Below are positions 34,851 to 43,915 of a stretch of 64,000 bases of DNA, one piece after another. The notes under the pieces were generated by a model, which was not told the origin of the DNA, ran no database searches, and saw only the letters and a program-made list of their open reading frames with translations. The translations under genes were made by a program, and so were the position numbers. Location of the stretch: positions 20,396-84,395 of the forward strand of contig CATQIH010000019.1 of NCBI GenBank assembly GCA_958296015.1, in the 5' to 3' direction. Position 1 is the stretch's first letter. Each line of letters starts with the position of its first letter. Source of the DNA: Cyclobacteriaceae bacterium. Lineage in GTDB: Bacteria; Bacteroidota; Bacteroidia; Cytophagales; Cyclobacteriaceae.

Positions 34851-35321
34851 ATGAAGACACCTTTTATTGCTGTTTTTCACTTAGTAGTTGCAGCCTCTTG
34901 TAATTCATTTTATGGTTACCATCAAGGTATTCTGGACGACCTAAAGGGAAGCTATCAAATTGATTCCGTGGTGTACATTGATAGCCTAGGAAGAGACTCT
35001 GTACTTACTGATGCGGGCACCTTCTACTTTGCCGCCTGTGATGCACATGACAACTTTTCTTCAGAAACATGCGACGGTTACTATGAAACAACCGCTGGAG
35101 AAAGAACAAACTTCGAGTTTCAACTCCTTGACGATAAACAACTTACCATCACTCCTAAAGATTCACTGATAGGATTTAATCTATCTACAGGTAGCACATT
35201 GAGAAGTCCCTCCTTTGAGCGAAACAAAGATAAACTACGTTTAATATTTTACCAGCGTGAAAGCTATGACCTGTTTGCCGAAGAACATGCGCCTCAACGT
35301 ATTATCCTTACCAAACAATAA
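34851..35321 (+). CDS. Small exported lipoprotein, hypothetical
   Basis: The start MKTPFIAVFHLVVAASCNSF is a lipoprotein signal (Cys near residue 17). The mature part is beta-rich: LKGSYQIDSVVYIDSLGRDSV, TFYFAACDAHDNFSSETCDGYYE and FEFQLLDDKQLTITPKD. It looks like a lipocalin-type fold common among Bacteroidota lipoproteins, but no family is certain. It lies 10 bases from the next gene, an outer-membrane barrel, so the two are probably co-transcribed. Confidence 0.65.
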   Translation: MKTPFIAVFHLVVAASCNSFYGYHQGILDDLKGSYQIDSVVYIDSLGRDSVLTDAGTFYFAACDAHDNFSSETCDGYYETTAGERTNFEFQLLDDKQLTITPKDSLIGFNLSTGSTLRSPSFERNKDKLRLIFYQRESYDLFAEEHAPQRIILTKQ

Positions 35322-35331
35322 GTTTCTATAT

Positions 35332-35904
35332 ATGAAAAAAGTGTTTACTTTGTTCTTCATGCTATGTATAGGAATTCAAGTGCAGGCACAAACATACATA
35401 GGCTTGAAAGCTGGACTAAATTTGTCAACGTCCACCGCAGCCATAGATGCAGACTATGTACGAACCGGATTTCATGGAGGTGCTTTTCAGGAATATCATT
35501 TTGGCAAATCGTGGGCTATCAGAGGTGAATTGCTCTACAGCCAGAAAGGTTGGAACACACGTTTATTTTTGCCAAATTATGGGTTAATAGACCTTCGGTT
35601 TCGCTTGAACTATGTAGATGGCGTAATAGCATTACACTGGAAAGTGTTGCCAAAATTAGCTGTTTATCCAGGTGTACAATTATCTGCCTTGGTGCAACAA
35701 GAAATTTTGATACATCCTATACAAACACAGATAGCATATAGAGATCCCAGCCGGTTTGAACTCGCGCCTATTATAGGTGTTAACTTTAAGTTTTCATCCC
35801 ATTGGGGTACCGATCTCCGTTTTACTTACAGCACTTGGTCTGTTGATGGATACCCAGCTGCAAAGAGCGCAGTAGGTATGTTGAGCTTAGAATACACACT
35901 TTAG
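35332..35904 (+). CDS. Outer-membrane beta-barrel protein (PF13568-type)
   Basis: From the ATG at 35332 the protein has a signal peptide (KKVFTLFFMLCIGIQVQAQ) and then YIGLKAGLNLSTSTAAID, GGAFQEYHFGKSWAIRGELLYSQKGW and a terminal LSLEYTL strand. Eight or so amphipathic strands of a small barrel are apparent. The longer frame from 35257 overlaps the previous gene and is not the start. The role is unknown; the family is the usual Bacteroidota porin-like group. Confidence 0.82.
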   Translation: MKKVFTLFFMLCIGIQVQAQTYIGLKAGLNLSTSTAAIDADYVRTGFHGGAFQEYHFGKSWAIRGELLYSQKGWNTRLFLPNYGLIDLRFRLNYVDGVIALHWKVLPKLAVYPGVQLSALVQQEILIHPIQTQIAYRDPSRFELAPIIGVNFKFSSHWGTDLRFTYSTWSVDGYPAAKSAVGMLSLEYTL

Positions 35905-35925
35905 ATAGTCCTTTCATCAAAAACC

Positions 35926-35957
35926 AGAAACAGGCGTTCAAAGCGTCTGTTTCTTTA
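35926..35957 (+). terminator. Terminator after the beta-barrel gene
   Basis: AGAAACAGGCG and CGTCTGTTTCT form an 11-bp stem with one G-T pair, followed by TTT and a short pyrimidine stretch. Confidence 0.65.
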
Positions 35958-35969
35958 TCCTTTCATACT

Positions 35970-37241
35970 ATGAACAAACGCTACACCCTTATCTTTGCTA
36001 TTGCTTTGATAATAATATCTATAGGTCCCCTCTATGCTCAAAAGCAACAAGACATTATATTTGGCCTGGCAAACAAACACGCCAACTTCTCTAACTACCG
36101 CCTCTATGATAAGAGCAACTGGATGAACTATTTTCAGGTGGGTTACAGCCACTCTTTAAATAAACACTTTTCTGTTACCGGCTTTTTATCGTTTGCGCAG
36201 ATGGCAGAAGACAATACTTATCTCATAGGTGCTAATACTATTGCTTCTTTTACTATGCTAGGAACAGTCCTGCGATGGAATGCCCTGAATCTTCGCCACC
36301 ATGCATTGAATCTATACTTAGGACCTAGTTTAGAGTACATGTCAGTGATGAATAGCAGTTATCAAAAATATTTTTTTTTCGCTGAAAAAGACAATCCAGA
36401 TGTAGTGGTAGAAGTAGCTACACTTCATGATTTAAAAAAGTTTGATGATTTTCCAAGCTTGAATATAGGCACCTTTGGCCGTCCTACTGTTGTGCTGTAT
36501 GCAGCGGCTGAATATGTATTTTATCCGCTTAGGCGATTAGGCATTGGCGCTACTGTTCGCTTTCCCAGTCATATTTTTTCACGTGTCATAGATTTCAAAG
36601 ATGTTTGGTATCAGGAAGCTTCTTTTGGGCCGGTGCTTCATTACCGCTTTTCTCCTGAAGGATCAGATTATACCAGTAATGGCAAAGATCAGTTTGGCCT
36701 GCATATACTGCCCACTTACAGCCGCCGGGCAGACCGTCTGGGCTGGCAGTTTCAAACGCAGTACCAGCGGCAACTAAACAGCCGATGGAAAGCGGGAGCA
36801 AATCTGACTTACCTCAAAGGCAGTAACTATCCCGGCAGCTATCCTGCATATGCACAGCACTATTACCAATATCATGCAACCATCGCATCAGTGCAGGGAA
36901 GCTATCAGCTCTATCAGCAGAAAAAGCATCAGCTACACCTAGCCGCAGGTCCTGCCTTCTACTGGGGCGCTTATGCTACTCCCCAGGGCTTCTATAATGC
37001 CAGAAATCAGGAGAACACCCTTGTATATGATCCTGCTGTTCAAAAAGGGGATGCGCAGTACGTCGGTAACTACTTACAAGTAGAGGTTCAAAAACACCAG
37101 TCGTGGGGGGCTGCTTCCAGCCTAAAATATGATTACCAGCTAACAGACAATCTGTATGCCGGTGGCATCCTCAACTACCAGTGGTATGGCGATGGTGAAC
37201 AATTGCTGGGGCTGGGCTTGCAGGCTACGGTGGCTTTTTAA
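35970..37241 (+). CDS. Large exported beta-barrel-like protein, hypothetical
   Basis: A 423-residue protein with a signal peptide (YTLIFAIALIIISIGPLYAQ). Repeated aromatic strands follow (FQVGYSHSLNKHFSVTGFLSF, LGTVLRWNALNLRHHALNLYLG, WQFQTQYQRQLNSRWKAGANL), and it ends in LGLGLQATVAF with a terminal Phe, typical of outer-membrane barrels. No family name can be given. It lies behind a terminator, so it is probably transcribed from its own promoter. Confidence 0.7.
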   Translation: MNKRYTLIFAIALIIISIGPLYAQKQQDIIFGLANKHANFSNYRLYDKSNWMNYFQVGYSHSLNKHFSVTGFLSFAQMAEDNTYLIGANTIASFTMLGTVLRWNALNLRHHALNLYLGPSLEYMSVMNSSYQKYFFFAEKDNPDVVVEVATLHDLKKFDDFPSLNIGTFGRPTVVLYAAAEYVFYPLRRLGIGATVRFPSHIFSRVIDFKDVWYQEASFGPVLHYRFSPEGSDYTSNGKDQFGLHILPTYSRRADRLGWQFQTQYQRQLNSRWKAGANLTYLKGSNYPGSYPAYAQHYYQYHATIASVQGSYQLYQQKKHQLHLAAGPAFYWGAYATPQGFYNARNQENTLVYDPAVQKGDAQYVGNYLQVEVQKHQSWGAASSLKYDYQLTDNLYAGGILNYQWYGDGEQLLGLGLQATVAF

Positions 37242-37350
37242 TGACATGATTCAGAACTTTACAACTATTCATAAGTTTGAAAAGAACTTAAGGAACTGCT
37301 TAAAAATGTTCCACAGTAATCAGAGAGCTAGAGCTTACTGCATAAAACTA

Positions 37351-37845
37351 TCACCCCTCATACTTCCATACTTTCAACGGGTCCGGGCTTGCTGCTAGCA
37401 GCTTCTGGTGCGACTGGCGTAGCAGAGGATGTACCTGGTCGGGAGCAATCTCGCATAGAGGTGCCAGGGTGAAGTTACGGTACGGTATCTGTGGGTGCGG
37501 CAGCGTCAGCCTGGGTGTGCTGACGATGCGGTTGCCATAGTAAAGTATGTCCACGTCAATCAGCCTTTCGCGCCACTTACCAATCTTTTGCTTGCCCATT
37601 GCCTGCTCTATGGCCTGCGTTTGCTGCAATAGTGCCTCATGCGACAGGCGCGTTTTTATCTGCAATACCTGGTTGAGAAAGTCGGGCTGGTTGGTTTCTC
37701 CCCACGCCTGAGTTTTATATAGACCGGACTGGCAGATGATCCGGCCAGCCATTCTCCCGATCAATTGCCGCGCCTGCGCCAGGTTTTGTAGCCTTTCCCC
37801 CAGATTTGTGCCTATCAGCAAATAAATTCCTTCTACAAGCCTCAT
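37351..37845 (-). CDS. folK: 2-amino-4-hydroxy-6-hydroxymethyldihydropteridine pyrophosphokinase
   Basis: FolK transfers pyrophosphate from ATP to the pterin in folate synthesis. The marks are IYLLIGTNLGERLQNLAQA at the start, SGLYKTQAWGETNQPDFLNQV (substrate loop), the metal-binding Asp pair in RLIDVDILYYG and LPHPQIPYRNFTLAPLCEI. The length of 164 residues is normal. It stands divergent from sppA, an order seen in other Bacteroidota. Confidence 0.95.
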   Translation of the reverse strand: MRLVEGIYLLIGTNLGERLQNLAQARQLIGRMAGRIICQSGLYKTQAWGETNQPDFLNQVLQIKTRLSHEALLQQTQAIEQAMGKQKIGKWRERLIDVDILYYGNRIVSTPRLTLPHPQIPYRNFTLAPLCEIAPDQVHPLLRQSHQKLLAASPDPLKVWKYEG

Positions 37846-37919
37846 ATTACACCGGATTTACTGCTATATTTATGACCCATTTTATGATGTGAAGTTACAA
37901 TTAACTAATTCCTATACCT

Positions 37920-39674
37920 ATGAGATTTTTACTAAATGTGCTGGCAACGATCCTCGGTCTTTTTTTGTTTTTCGGATTGCTGGTGCTGATACTGAGTGGC
38001 ATTGCCAGTTCTGCCGCTTCGCAGCAGGAAGTACATATAGAGGATAACAGCGTACTCAAAATAACCCTGGACAAACCCATTGTAGAGCGAGCCGCCGATT
38101 CACCGCTCAAATATCTACCTTTTCCCGGTGGAGATGATGGCGTGATCGGTCTGATTAACCTAAAGCAAGCCATTACGCACGCCAAAGAGGATGATCGTAT
38201 CAAAGGTATATACTTGGATGCGGGGATGGCTACCGGTGGCATGGCCTCGCTCAAAGAGATACACGATGCGCTTGTAGACTTTAAAACCTCGGGCAAGTTT
38301 GTTGTTGGCTACAGTGAGATTATGACAGAACGGGCTTATTATGTAGCCTCCGCTGCTGATGAGCTGTACCTGAATCCGCAGGGTATTATGGAGTTCAACG
38401 GCTTTTTTGTAGAAACCACTTTCTTCAAAGGTACGCTGGAAAAGATCGGTGTCCAACCCGAGATTTTTCGGGTGGGCGATTTTAAAAGTGCGGTAGAGCC
38501 TTTCATTCGCACTGATATGAGTAAGGAAAGCCGCGAACAGACCTCTTCTTATCTGAACTCTACCTATGATACGTATCTGGATGATCTTTCCAAAACGATC
38601 AACCAGCCGGTGGCCACATTGCGACAGATGGCTGATTCTATGAAAGTGAACACGGCCAGCGAAGCTGCAAAATATAAGCTCGTCAAAGCCACCGCGTACT
38701 ACGATGAGATATTAAAGAATATCGGAGAAAAAATAGGAGAAGATAACATTGAAGATATCAACTTCATTGCCCTCAACAAATATGTGGATGCTGTCAGTAA
38801 CGACCAGGACTATGCTACTAATCGCATTGCAGTGATTGTAGCCAACGGTGAAATTATTCCCGGCGAGGCTGAAGGCACACAGATTGGTGGAGAAACGTTT
38901 GCCAAAGAGATCAGAAAAGCCCGCCTGGATGATAACGTCAAGGCCATTGTGCTGCGCATCAACTCACCGGGCGGCAGTGCACTGGCTTCCGACGTTATCT
39001 GGCGCGAAGTGGTGCTGACCAAAAAGGTAAAGCCTATCATTGCCTCCATGTCTGATGTGGCTGCCTCCGGCGGATATTACATGGCAATGGGCTGCGATAC
39101 GATTGTAGCACAACCCAATACCATCACGGGTTCCATCGGCATCTTTGCCCTGGCTTTTAATGCTACCGAACTGGTCAATAAGCTCGGTCTGACAACGGAT
39201 ATCGTTAGCACCAGTCCGTTTGCCGACATTCTCAATCCTACCTCCGAGCTAAGCGATTATGAGCGCATGGTGATGCAACATTATGTAGAAGAAGGCTACG
39301 AAAGCTTTGTGGGCAAAGCAGCCGAAGGCAGAAACATGTCAGTGGAAGCCGTCAAAAAAGTAGCTTCCGGCAGAGTCTGGACGGGCGCACAGGCCAAAGA
39401 GAGAAACCTGGTAGACGTGTTGGGTGGGCTGGATGATGCTTTGCAGATAGCCGTCGACCAATCCGGGCTGAAAGATGAAGAGTATCGCGTGAAATATTAT
39501 CCGGAAACGAAAACTGTTTTTGAGCAGATCATGAAGGAACTCGGCCAGGAGGTGAGCACCTACAAACTACAAAAAGAGCTGGGTCTGGCTTATCCACTGA
39601 TTCAGCAGCTCAAAACGCTGGAAAATATGCAGGGCGTACAAGCCAGAATGCCTTATGAGATGATGGTTAAGTAG
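37920..39674 (+). CDS. sppA: Signal peptide peptidase SppA, 67K type
   Basis: SppA is a membrane-anchored protease that degrades cleaved signal peptides. An N-terminal membrane segment (residues about 5-28) precedes two S49 domains. The general-base Lys is K189 in GDFKSAVEPF and the nucleophile Ser is S383 in DVAASGGYYMAMG; both catalytic residues are intact. LRINSPGGSALASDVIW is the oligomer and substrate-binding segment. The 584-residue length and the split Lys/Ser arrangement define the long form. Start chosen at 37920; TATATTTA at 37865-37872 is a weak -7 candidate. Confidence 0.95.
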   Translation: MRFLLNVLATILGLFLFFGLLVLILSGIASSAASQQEVHIEDNSVLKITLDKPIVERAADSPLKYLPFPGGDDGVIGLINLKQAITHAKEDDRIKGIYLDAGMATGGMASLKEIHDALVDFKTSGKFVVGYSEIMTERAYYVASAADELYLNPQGIMEFNGFFVETTFFKGTLEKIGVQPEIFRVGDFKSAVEPFIRTDMSKESREQTSSYLNSTYDTYLDDLSKTINQPVATLRQMADSMKVNTASEAAKYKLVKATAYYDEILKNIGEKIGEDNIEDINFIALNKYVDAVSNDQDYATNRIAVIVANGEIIPGEAEGTQIGGETFAKEIRKARLDDNVKAIVLRINSPGGSALASDVIWREVVLTKKVKPIIASMSDVAASGGYYMAMGCDTIVAQPNTITGSIGIFALAFNATELVNKLGLTTDIVSTSPFADILNPTSELSDYERMVMQHYVEEGYESFVGKAAEGRNMSVEAVKKVASGRVWTGAQAKERNLVDVLGGLDDALQIAVDQSGLKDEEYRVKYYPETKTVFEQIMKELGQEVSTYKLQKELGLAYPLIQQLKTLENMQGVQARMPYEMMVK

Positions 39675-39717
39675 TTAGAGTTCATTAAATTTCACACACA
39701 ACATTCTCATTTATTAC

Positions 39718-39752
39718 AATGTCAGTTTTGCAAAAAGCTGACATTTTTTTTG
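39718..39752 (+). terminator. Terminator of sppA
   Basis: AATGTCAG (39718-39725) and CTGACATT (39738-39745) form an 8-bp stem with a 12-base loop, followed by a run of eight T. Confidence 0.85.
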
Positions 39753-39821
39753 TGTCCCACCCCTTCTAAATTGCATCCGAAATATTATTTAAATCAACAC
39801 TTATTATCTAAATCAATTACA

Positions 39822-40253
39822 ATGAAAAAAATCTATTTGTTGTTTATCGCTTTTTCATGCTTTTTAGTTTCTTGCTCAGAGGATGCTGAGGTCAATGACG
39901 CTCGTAATGCATTTGTAGGTAAGTGGGATGGCTCTTATGAAGCGACTTATTATGCTGATGGAGAAACTTACAAAGATGCTGGTTCATCAAATATAATTGT
40001 TTCTAAAGGAAGTTCAGAAAACGAAATTATCATAGATGACGAGGGAGAATTATTTAAAGCGAAAGTCTCTGGTAGTACTTTTATTTTTATTGAAACTGTC
40101 CATACGGAAGACTTCGATGGAACAGCTGTTAATTTTAAAGTTTCTGGATCTGGAAAAATCAAAGATGGAGATCTTACCTATAAAATGTTGCTAAAGAATG
40201 ATGAATATGGAATGACAGCAACAGGAGACTATAACTTAGTAAAATCAAAATAA
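39822..40253 (+). CDS. Small lipoprotein with lipocalin-like body, hypothetical
   Basis: I chose the ATG at 39822 (MKKIYLLFIAFSCFLVSCSEDAE), which opens a clear lipobox (Cys near residue 18). The earlier in-frame start overlaps the sppA terminator region. The mature part is beta-rich (FVGKWDGSYEATYYADGET, SGKIKDGDLTYKMLLKNDEYGMTATGDY), of the kind seen in META/lipocalin-like Bacteroidota lipoproteins. No close family. A strong terminator follows, so it is a single-gene transcript. Confidence 0.7.
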   Translation: MKKIYLLFIAFSCFLVSCSEDAEVNDARNAFVGKWDGSYEATYYADGETYKDAGSSNIIVSKGSSENEIIIDDEGELFKAKVSGSTFIFIETVHTEDFDGTAVNFKVSGSGKIKDGDLTYKMLLKNDEYGMTATGDYNLVKSK

Positions 40254-40281
40254 AAGGCCATATTGACACATAAAACTTTCA

Positions 40282-40315
40282 AAGGCTATTGCTCAAGCAG
40301 CAATAGCCTTTTTTT
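40282..40315 (+). terminator. Terminator after the small lipoprotein gene
   Basis: AAGGCTATTGCT and AGCAATAGCCTT form a 12-bp perfect stem with a five-base loop, followed by a T run. Confidence 0.88.
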
Positions 40316-40340
40316 GTGTAATGTTGATCAAACTGTTCCC

Positions 40341-40609
40341 TCATCTTAAACCCGCCGCGCTTTGCTCCTGGCCTTCGGAGACGGTCTCTATCAAACTGCC
40401 GTTTTTGGCATAGTAGCTCCATTCACCGGTTTTTTCTCCGTCTTTAAAGTTGCCTTTGGATTGCAGGCCGCCGTTGTCGTAATAGTATTGCCATAGCCCC
40501 TGCTCGCCGGTGCTGCCCATCTTGCCTTCGGCGGAGACTCTGCCATCTTTGTAATAATACGTCCAGTTACTATCGGGAAGACCAAATTTGTACAGGCTTT
40601 TGAGTTGCA
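40341..40609 (-). pseudogene. Decayed partial copy of the MORN-like (YwqK) gene
   Basis: The protein from LQLKSLYKFGLPDSNWTYYY to SLIETVSEG is almost the same as the C-terminal third of the gene at 40784-41845. The DNA matches between about 40370-40612 and 40798-41052. There is no ATG: the open frame begins at a TTG within palindromic repeats that read as non-protein-like sequence. It therefore looks like the end of a duplicated gene that lost its 5' part, with repeats filling the gap. Expression is unlikely. Confidence 0.75.
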
Positions 40610-40618
40610 GTTCATCCC

Positions 40619-40730
40619 CCTCTGGAGCGCGTTTGAAACCCCTCCCTCTGGAGCGCGTCTGAAACGCGTTCCAAAGAAGTACCCCTACTCCCCTCTGGAG
40701 CGCGTTTGAAACGCGTTCCAAAGAAGTACC
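40619..40730. repeat. Three palindromic repeats of a TGGAGCGCG/CGCGTTCCA type
   Basis: Copies at about 40619-40639 (left arm only), 40644-40684 and 40692-40730. The core, GGAGCGCGTTTGAAACGCGT, is nearly self-complementary, and copies two and three are followed by CCAAAGAAGTACC. Such palindromes are typical of REP-like intergenic elements. They lie exactly between the gene and its decayed partial copy. Confidence 0.75.
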
Positions 40731-40783
40731 TTCGCAAGGTAGCCAAAAACCATGTAGGGCGATCTGGCGATATTCTCATTACC

Positions 40784-41845
40784 CTACTCTATCTCTGTAG
40801 CCTGCTCCTGGTCTTCGGAGACGGTTTCTATCAGGCTACCATTCTTGGCATAATAACCCCATTCACCGGTCTTTTTCCCATCTTTGAAGTTGCCCTTGGA
40901 TTGCAAGCCGCCGTTGTCATAATAATACTGCCATAGCCCTTGTTCACCATTACTACCCATCTTGCCCTCGGCAGAAACTTTGCTATCCTTGTAGTAATAC
41001 GTCCAGTTGCTGTCAGGAATACCAAACTTATACAGGCTTTTCAGTTGTAGCTCGCCCGTTGGAAAGTACATGAGCCGGATGCCATTGCCATCTTTGAGTG
41101 TACCCTTGGACAAGGTATCTGCACGTATGGTGAGATAGTCGCTCACGTTTTTAAGCAATCCAAACTCCCAGAACTCATTCTGTATCAGCTGTCCGTTGAT
41201 GTAGAACAGGCCCCATTTGCCATCTTCTTTGCCCATCGTATAGTTGCCGATAGCACTTAGCTCCCCGGTATCGTGGTATTTAAACCACTGGCCGTCTTCC
41301 AGGTCCAGCAAGTAGTTGCCTTCCGCCACCAGCACACCGCGCTCGTTGAAGTATTTCCAGTTGCCATCTTTCAGCCCGTTTTTGTAGCTACCGGCGGAAA
41401 AGACGCGTCCGGATTCATAATAGTTTTTCCACAGGCCGGTCTGCACATCGGCTTTGTACTGCCCTTCTACACTTCTGCGGCCATTGTAGTGAAATTCTAC
41501 ATAAGTACTATCACGCAGACCTTTGTTAAAGTTGGTAATGGATTTTAGCTGTCCATTCGGATAATAGATTCTCCATTCTTCCTGGGGCAAACCTTCCTGA
41601 TAATACCCTACGCCCATCAGGCCGCCATATTCGTTAAAAAACTGCCATTTGCCAGCCTTGTTGCCATTTTCATACTGACCCCGTTGCGCCATTTCACCGC
41701 TTTGGTTCAGAAATAGCCAACGCCCTACTTTTTTCCCATCCTTTACTTCACCTTTTCCGATCAGACTGTCTGTTGGTACAATTCTTTCCTGGGCCATAGA
41801 AGCCACAGAAAGAGAAAGCAGCGCATAAAATAAGAGTAACTTCAT
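40784..41845 (-). CDS. MORN-repeat-like (YwqK family) exported protein
   Basis: After a signal peptide (KLLLFYALLSLSVASMAQ) the protein consists of about a dozen 22-24-residue repeats of the kind GxxKxGxWxxYxxxG (GKWQFFNEYGGLMGVGYYQEG, GNWKYFNERGVLVAEGNYLLD). They belong to the MORN_2/YwqK group, often labelled an antitoxin by similarity. No toxin gene is adjacent, so that role is not supported here. TAATTTTG (41888-41895, minus) is a full -7 match upstream but lacks a TTG at the right distance. Confidence 0.82.
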   Translation of the reverse strand: MKLLLFYALLSLSVASMAQERIVPTDSLIGKGEVKDGKKVGRWLFLNQSGEMAQRGQYENGNKAGKWQFFNEYGGLMGVGYYQEGLPQEEWRIYYPNGQLKSITNFNKGLRDSTYVEFHYNGRRSVEGQYKADVQTGLWKNYYESGRVFSAGSYKNGLKDGNWKYFNERGVLVAEGNYLLDLEDGQWFKYHDTGELSAIGNYTMGKEDGKWGLFYINGQLIQNEFWEFGLLKNVSDYLTIRADTLSKGTLKDGNGIRLMYFPTGELQLKSLYKFGIPDSNWTYYYKDSKVSAEGKMGSNGEQGLWQYYYDNGGLQSKGNFKDGKKTGEWGYYAKNGSLIETVSEDQEQATEIE

Positions 41846-41911
41846 GTTTCTTTAATTGATTTTTGTTTCTTTAACGGTGAAACCCAACAAAATTATAAGA
41901 TATTCAGAAAA

Positions 41912-42508
41912 TTATGCCTGCATCAAAGCATTCATTTTCTTAAAAAACTTCAACGCAAATACAGGTAGCTGATCTCCCTTCTCAAGTGGCAGAAACCGGG
42001 CAAACTTCATAAAAGGCATATCCTCAAAATGTTGGTGAAGTGCACTTCCCGTAAAAGCCTCCACAGGCAAGAAGTTGTTTTCCTGCCGGTGATATTCCCA
42101 GGGCGTATCATGCACACAGACAAACACTTTTTCTTCTCTCAGTACGTGCTGCGCTTTCTGGATATGTGGCTGCAATGCCTGCCACGACTTTCCCTGCAAA
42201 TGCCATGTTACACTATAAAAATTTCCCCACCAGCACATCGTGCGGAAAGCAAAAACATCATCACGCGAGAAGAGCCTCGGAAAATCAAGCAGTTGATAAG
42301 GCAGGCCGTGGTAGTTTTCTCCCCTGGATATTTTTCCAGCCTGATGCTGCACCCTGGCAGGCACGGTCACTTCCCGCTGCCGGATCGCTACTTTCATTTT
42401 TTCTTCCGTCTCCACCAGTAGTTGATTCACCTTTTGCTGTATCACTCTTTTTGTAGACAAAAAGTCTGTATTCGACAGGTAGCTGAGTTCTTTGTCTGTC
42501 AGATACAT
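41912..42508 (-). CDS. Conserved hypothetical protein, probably Bacteroidota-specific
   Basis: A 198-residue protein with no signal peptide. A helical start (LTDKELSYLSNTDFLSTKRVIQQ) is followed by GLPYQLLDFPRLFSRDDVFAFRTMCWWGNFYSVTWHLQG and EMPFMKFARFLPL-like blocks rich in Trp and Phe. I cannot assign a family or activity. Its ATG follows the stop of the HMCES gene directly (TAAATG), so the two are co-transcribed and may share a role in DNA damage, but that is only context. Confidence 0.7.
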   Translation of the reverse strand: MYLTDKELSYLSNTDFLSTKRVIQQKVNQLLVETEEKMKVAIRQREVTVPARVQHQAGKISRGENYHGLPYQLLDFPRLFSRDDVFAFRTMCWWGNFYSVTWHLQGKSWQALQPHIQKAQHVLREEKVFVCVHDTPWEYHRQENNFLPVEAFTGSALHQHFEDMPFMKFARFLPLEKGDQLPVFALKFFKKMNALMQA

Positions 42509-43174
42509 TTATTTTGAGTTAATGGCAGTTAAAAGTCCTGGCTCATCATTTTGCACCTGGTTGATTCCCTTGCCTATGGGAAAAGCTTTCAGTGCCTCAT
42601 CGCGATACGGCTGTAGCATTTGTTGCAGTCCCTGTGCATCTTCGGTGTCGCTCAGCCAGAAATCCCAGTACTGTTGGTCTAGTATCACAGGCATACGATC
42701 GTGAATATGGGCGATGGATGCCGGAGCTTCCGTAGTGATGATACAAAAATCCGAAGCCGCCTCGTCTTTTTCGCCCTGGTGCGTACTCCATATGCCAGCA
42801 AACACAAACGGCTGCCGGTCGCTCAGCACAATCCGGTGGGGTACTTTTCCCTCTTTGGTTTTCTTCCACTCATAATAACCATCGGCCGGTATCAGGCACC
42901 GCTGATGCTCAAAGATACGCTTGAAAGTTGCTTTCTCATGGATGGTCTCGGCACGTGCATTGATTAGGCGTTTTGGATTAGGCTGATCTTTGGCCCAAAA
43001 CGGAACAATACCCCAGCCGAAGCACTGCACCTGCCCCCGTTGCTTGGCTGTTACTACCGGCAACGCCTGCGTAGGGGCGGCATTGTACCTGGGTGCAAAG
43101 CCTTCTGGTATTTTTGCTTCAAGTTGTTTGGCAATCTGTGCTAGGTCGGGGCCTATACTATATCGTCCACACAT
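42509..43174 (-). CDS. SOS-response-associated peptidase, HMCES/YedK family
   Basis: The family shields abasic sites in single-stranded DNA by forming a thiazolidine bond with Cys2. The conserved MCGRYS start gives Cys2. The other key blocks are NARAETIHEKATFKRIFEHQRCLIPADGYYEWKK with the active Glu, and HDRMPVIL with the catalytic His. The length of 221 residues fits. It is divergent from the ribosomal operon and overlaps nothing; the next gene begins at the base after its stop. Confidence 0.95.
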   Translation of the reverse strand: MCGRYSIGPDLAQIAKQLEAKIPEGFAPRYNAAPTQALPVVTAKQRGQVQCFGWGIVPFWAKDQPNPKRLINARAETIHEKATFKRIFEHQRCLIPADGYYEWKKTKEGKVPHRIVLSDRQPFVFAGIWSTHQGEKDEAASDFCIITTEAPASIAHIHDRMPVILDQQYWDFWLSDTEDAQGLQQMLQPYRDEALKAFPIGKGINQVQNDEPGLLTAINSK

Positions 43175-43220
43175 ATGTTATCTAGTTGGTTTATAGGACA
43201 AAACGATTTAAAAGAGGCTT

Positions 43221-43249
43221 TTGTTAAAACCAAAAATAGTGTACTTTTG
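43221..43249 (+). promoter_or_regulatory. Promoter of the rpsF-rpsR-rplI operon
   Basis: TTG (43221-43223), an 18-base spacer and TACTTTTG (43242-43249) match the Bacteroidota consensus fully at the -7 box. The leader before the ATG at 43278 is about 20 bases. This also rules out the longer frame starting at 43221 for S6. Confidence 0.75.
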
Positions 43250-43277
43250 CAACTCTTTAATAAAATCAAACATTATA

Positions 43278-43655
43278 ATGGATTTTAAGAAAAATTACGA
43301 GACAGTATTCATTTTAAATCCCGTTTTGTCTGAAGATCAGATGAAGGATGCTGCCACCAAATTCTCCACTTATCTTCGAGATAACGGAGCTGAGATTCTT
43401 AATGAAGAAAATTGGGGCTTGCAAAAACTGGCTTATCCTATCGGGCATAAGTCTACGGGGTTTTATTACCTGATCGAGTTCGAGGCTGATACTCAGCTGA
43501 TCAAAAACTTTGAGATTGAGTACCGAAGGGATGAACGCGTGATGCGCTTTCTCACCGTCATGCTCAACAAGCACGCCCTTGAGTATAGCGAACGAAGAAG
43601 AAAAGGAGAATTTAAGAAAAACAAAAAAGAGACTAAGGAGGAGTCAGCAGCATGA
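43278..43655 (+). CDS. rpsF: 30S ribosomal protein S6
   Basis: S6 binds 16S rRNA with S18 in the platform of the small subunit. The marks are [20 protein letters not shown] at the start and the [21 protein letters not shown] core, followed by the family's basic C-terminal tail ([10 protein letters not shown]). I chose the ATG at 43278, since the upstream part of the frame covers the promoter. Its stop overlaps the rpsR start (ATGA), the usual tight coupling of S6 and S18. Confidence 0.97.
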   Translation: MDFKKNYETVFILNPVLSEDQMKDAATKFSTYLRDNGAEILNEENWGLQKLAYPIGHKSTGFYYLIEFEADTQLIKNFEIEYRRDERVMRFLTVMLNKHALEYSERRRKGEFKKNKKETKEESAA

Positions 43656-43909
43656 GTTTACAGAACGAACCTATTCACAGCAACAAACAGGAAGTACGCA
43701 AAAAGTATTGCCGTTTTAAGAAAGCCGGTATTAAATATATCGACTACAAGGACCCTGATTTTTTGTTGAAGTTTGTCAACGACCAGGGCAAGATTCTTCC
43801 ACGCCGCATCACTGGTACCAGCCAGAAGTTTCAGAAAAAAGTAGCCCAGGCAGTGAAGAGAGCACGTCACCTGGCACTTCTACCTTATGTTACCGATTCA
43901 TCAAAATAA
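43652..43909 (+). CDS. rpsR: 30S ribosomal protein S18
   Basis: The 85-residue protein carries the diagnostic [39 protein letters not shown] and [17 protein letters not shown]. It pairs with S6 in the platform. Its ATG overlaps the rpsF stop by four bases and rplI starts six bases after its stop. A single Cys in the YCRFK block is the remnant of a zinc-site type arrangement. Confidence 0.97.
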   Translation: MSLQNEPIHSNKQEVRKKYCRFKKAGIKYIDYKDPDFLLKFVNDQGKILPRRITGTSQKFQKKVAQAVKRARHLALLPYVTDSSK

Positions 43910-43915
43910 CCGCTC

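Noticed and set aside
40610..40721. Upstream part of the 126-codon frame over the palindromes
   Set aside because: It starts at TTG, not ATG, and the residues are translated palindromic repeat.
40784..41845. Toxin-antitoxin module at the YwqK-type gene
   Set aside because: The antitoxin label comes only from similarity to MORN-like proteins. No toxin gene is adjacent and the protein has a signal peptide.
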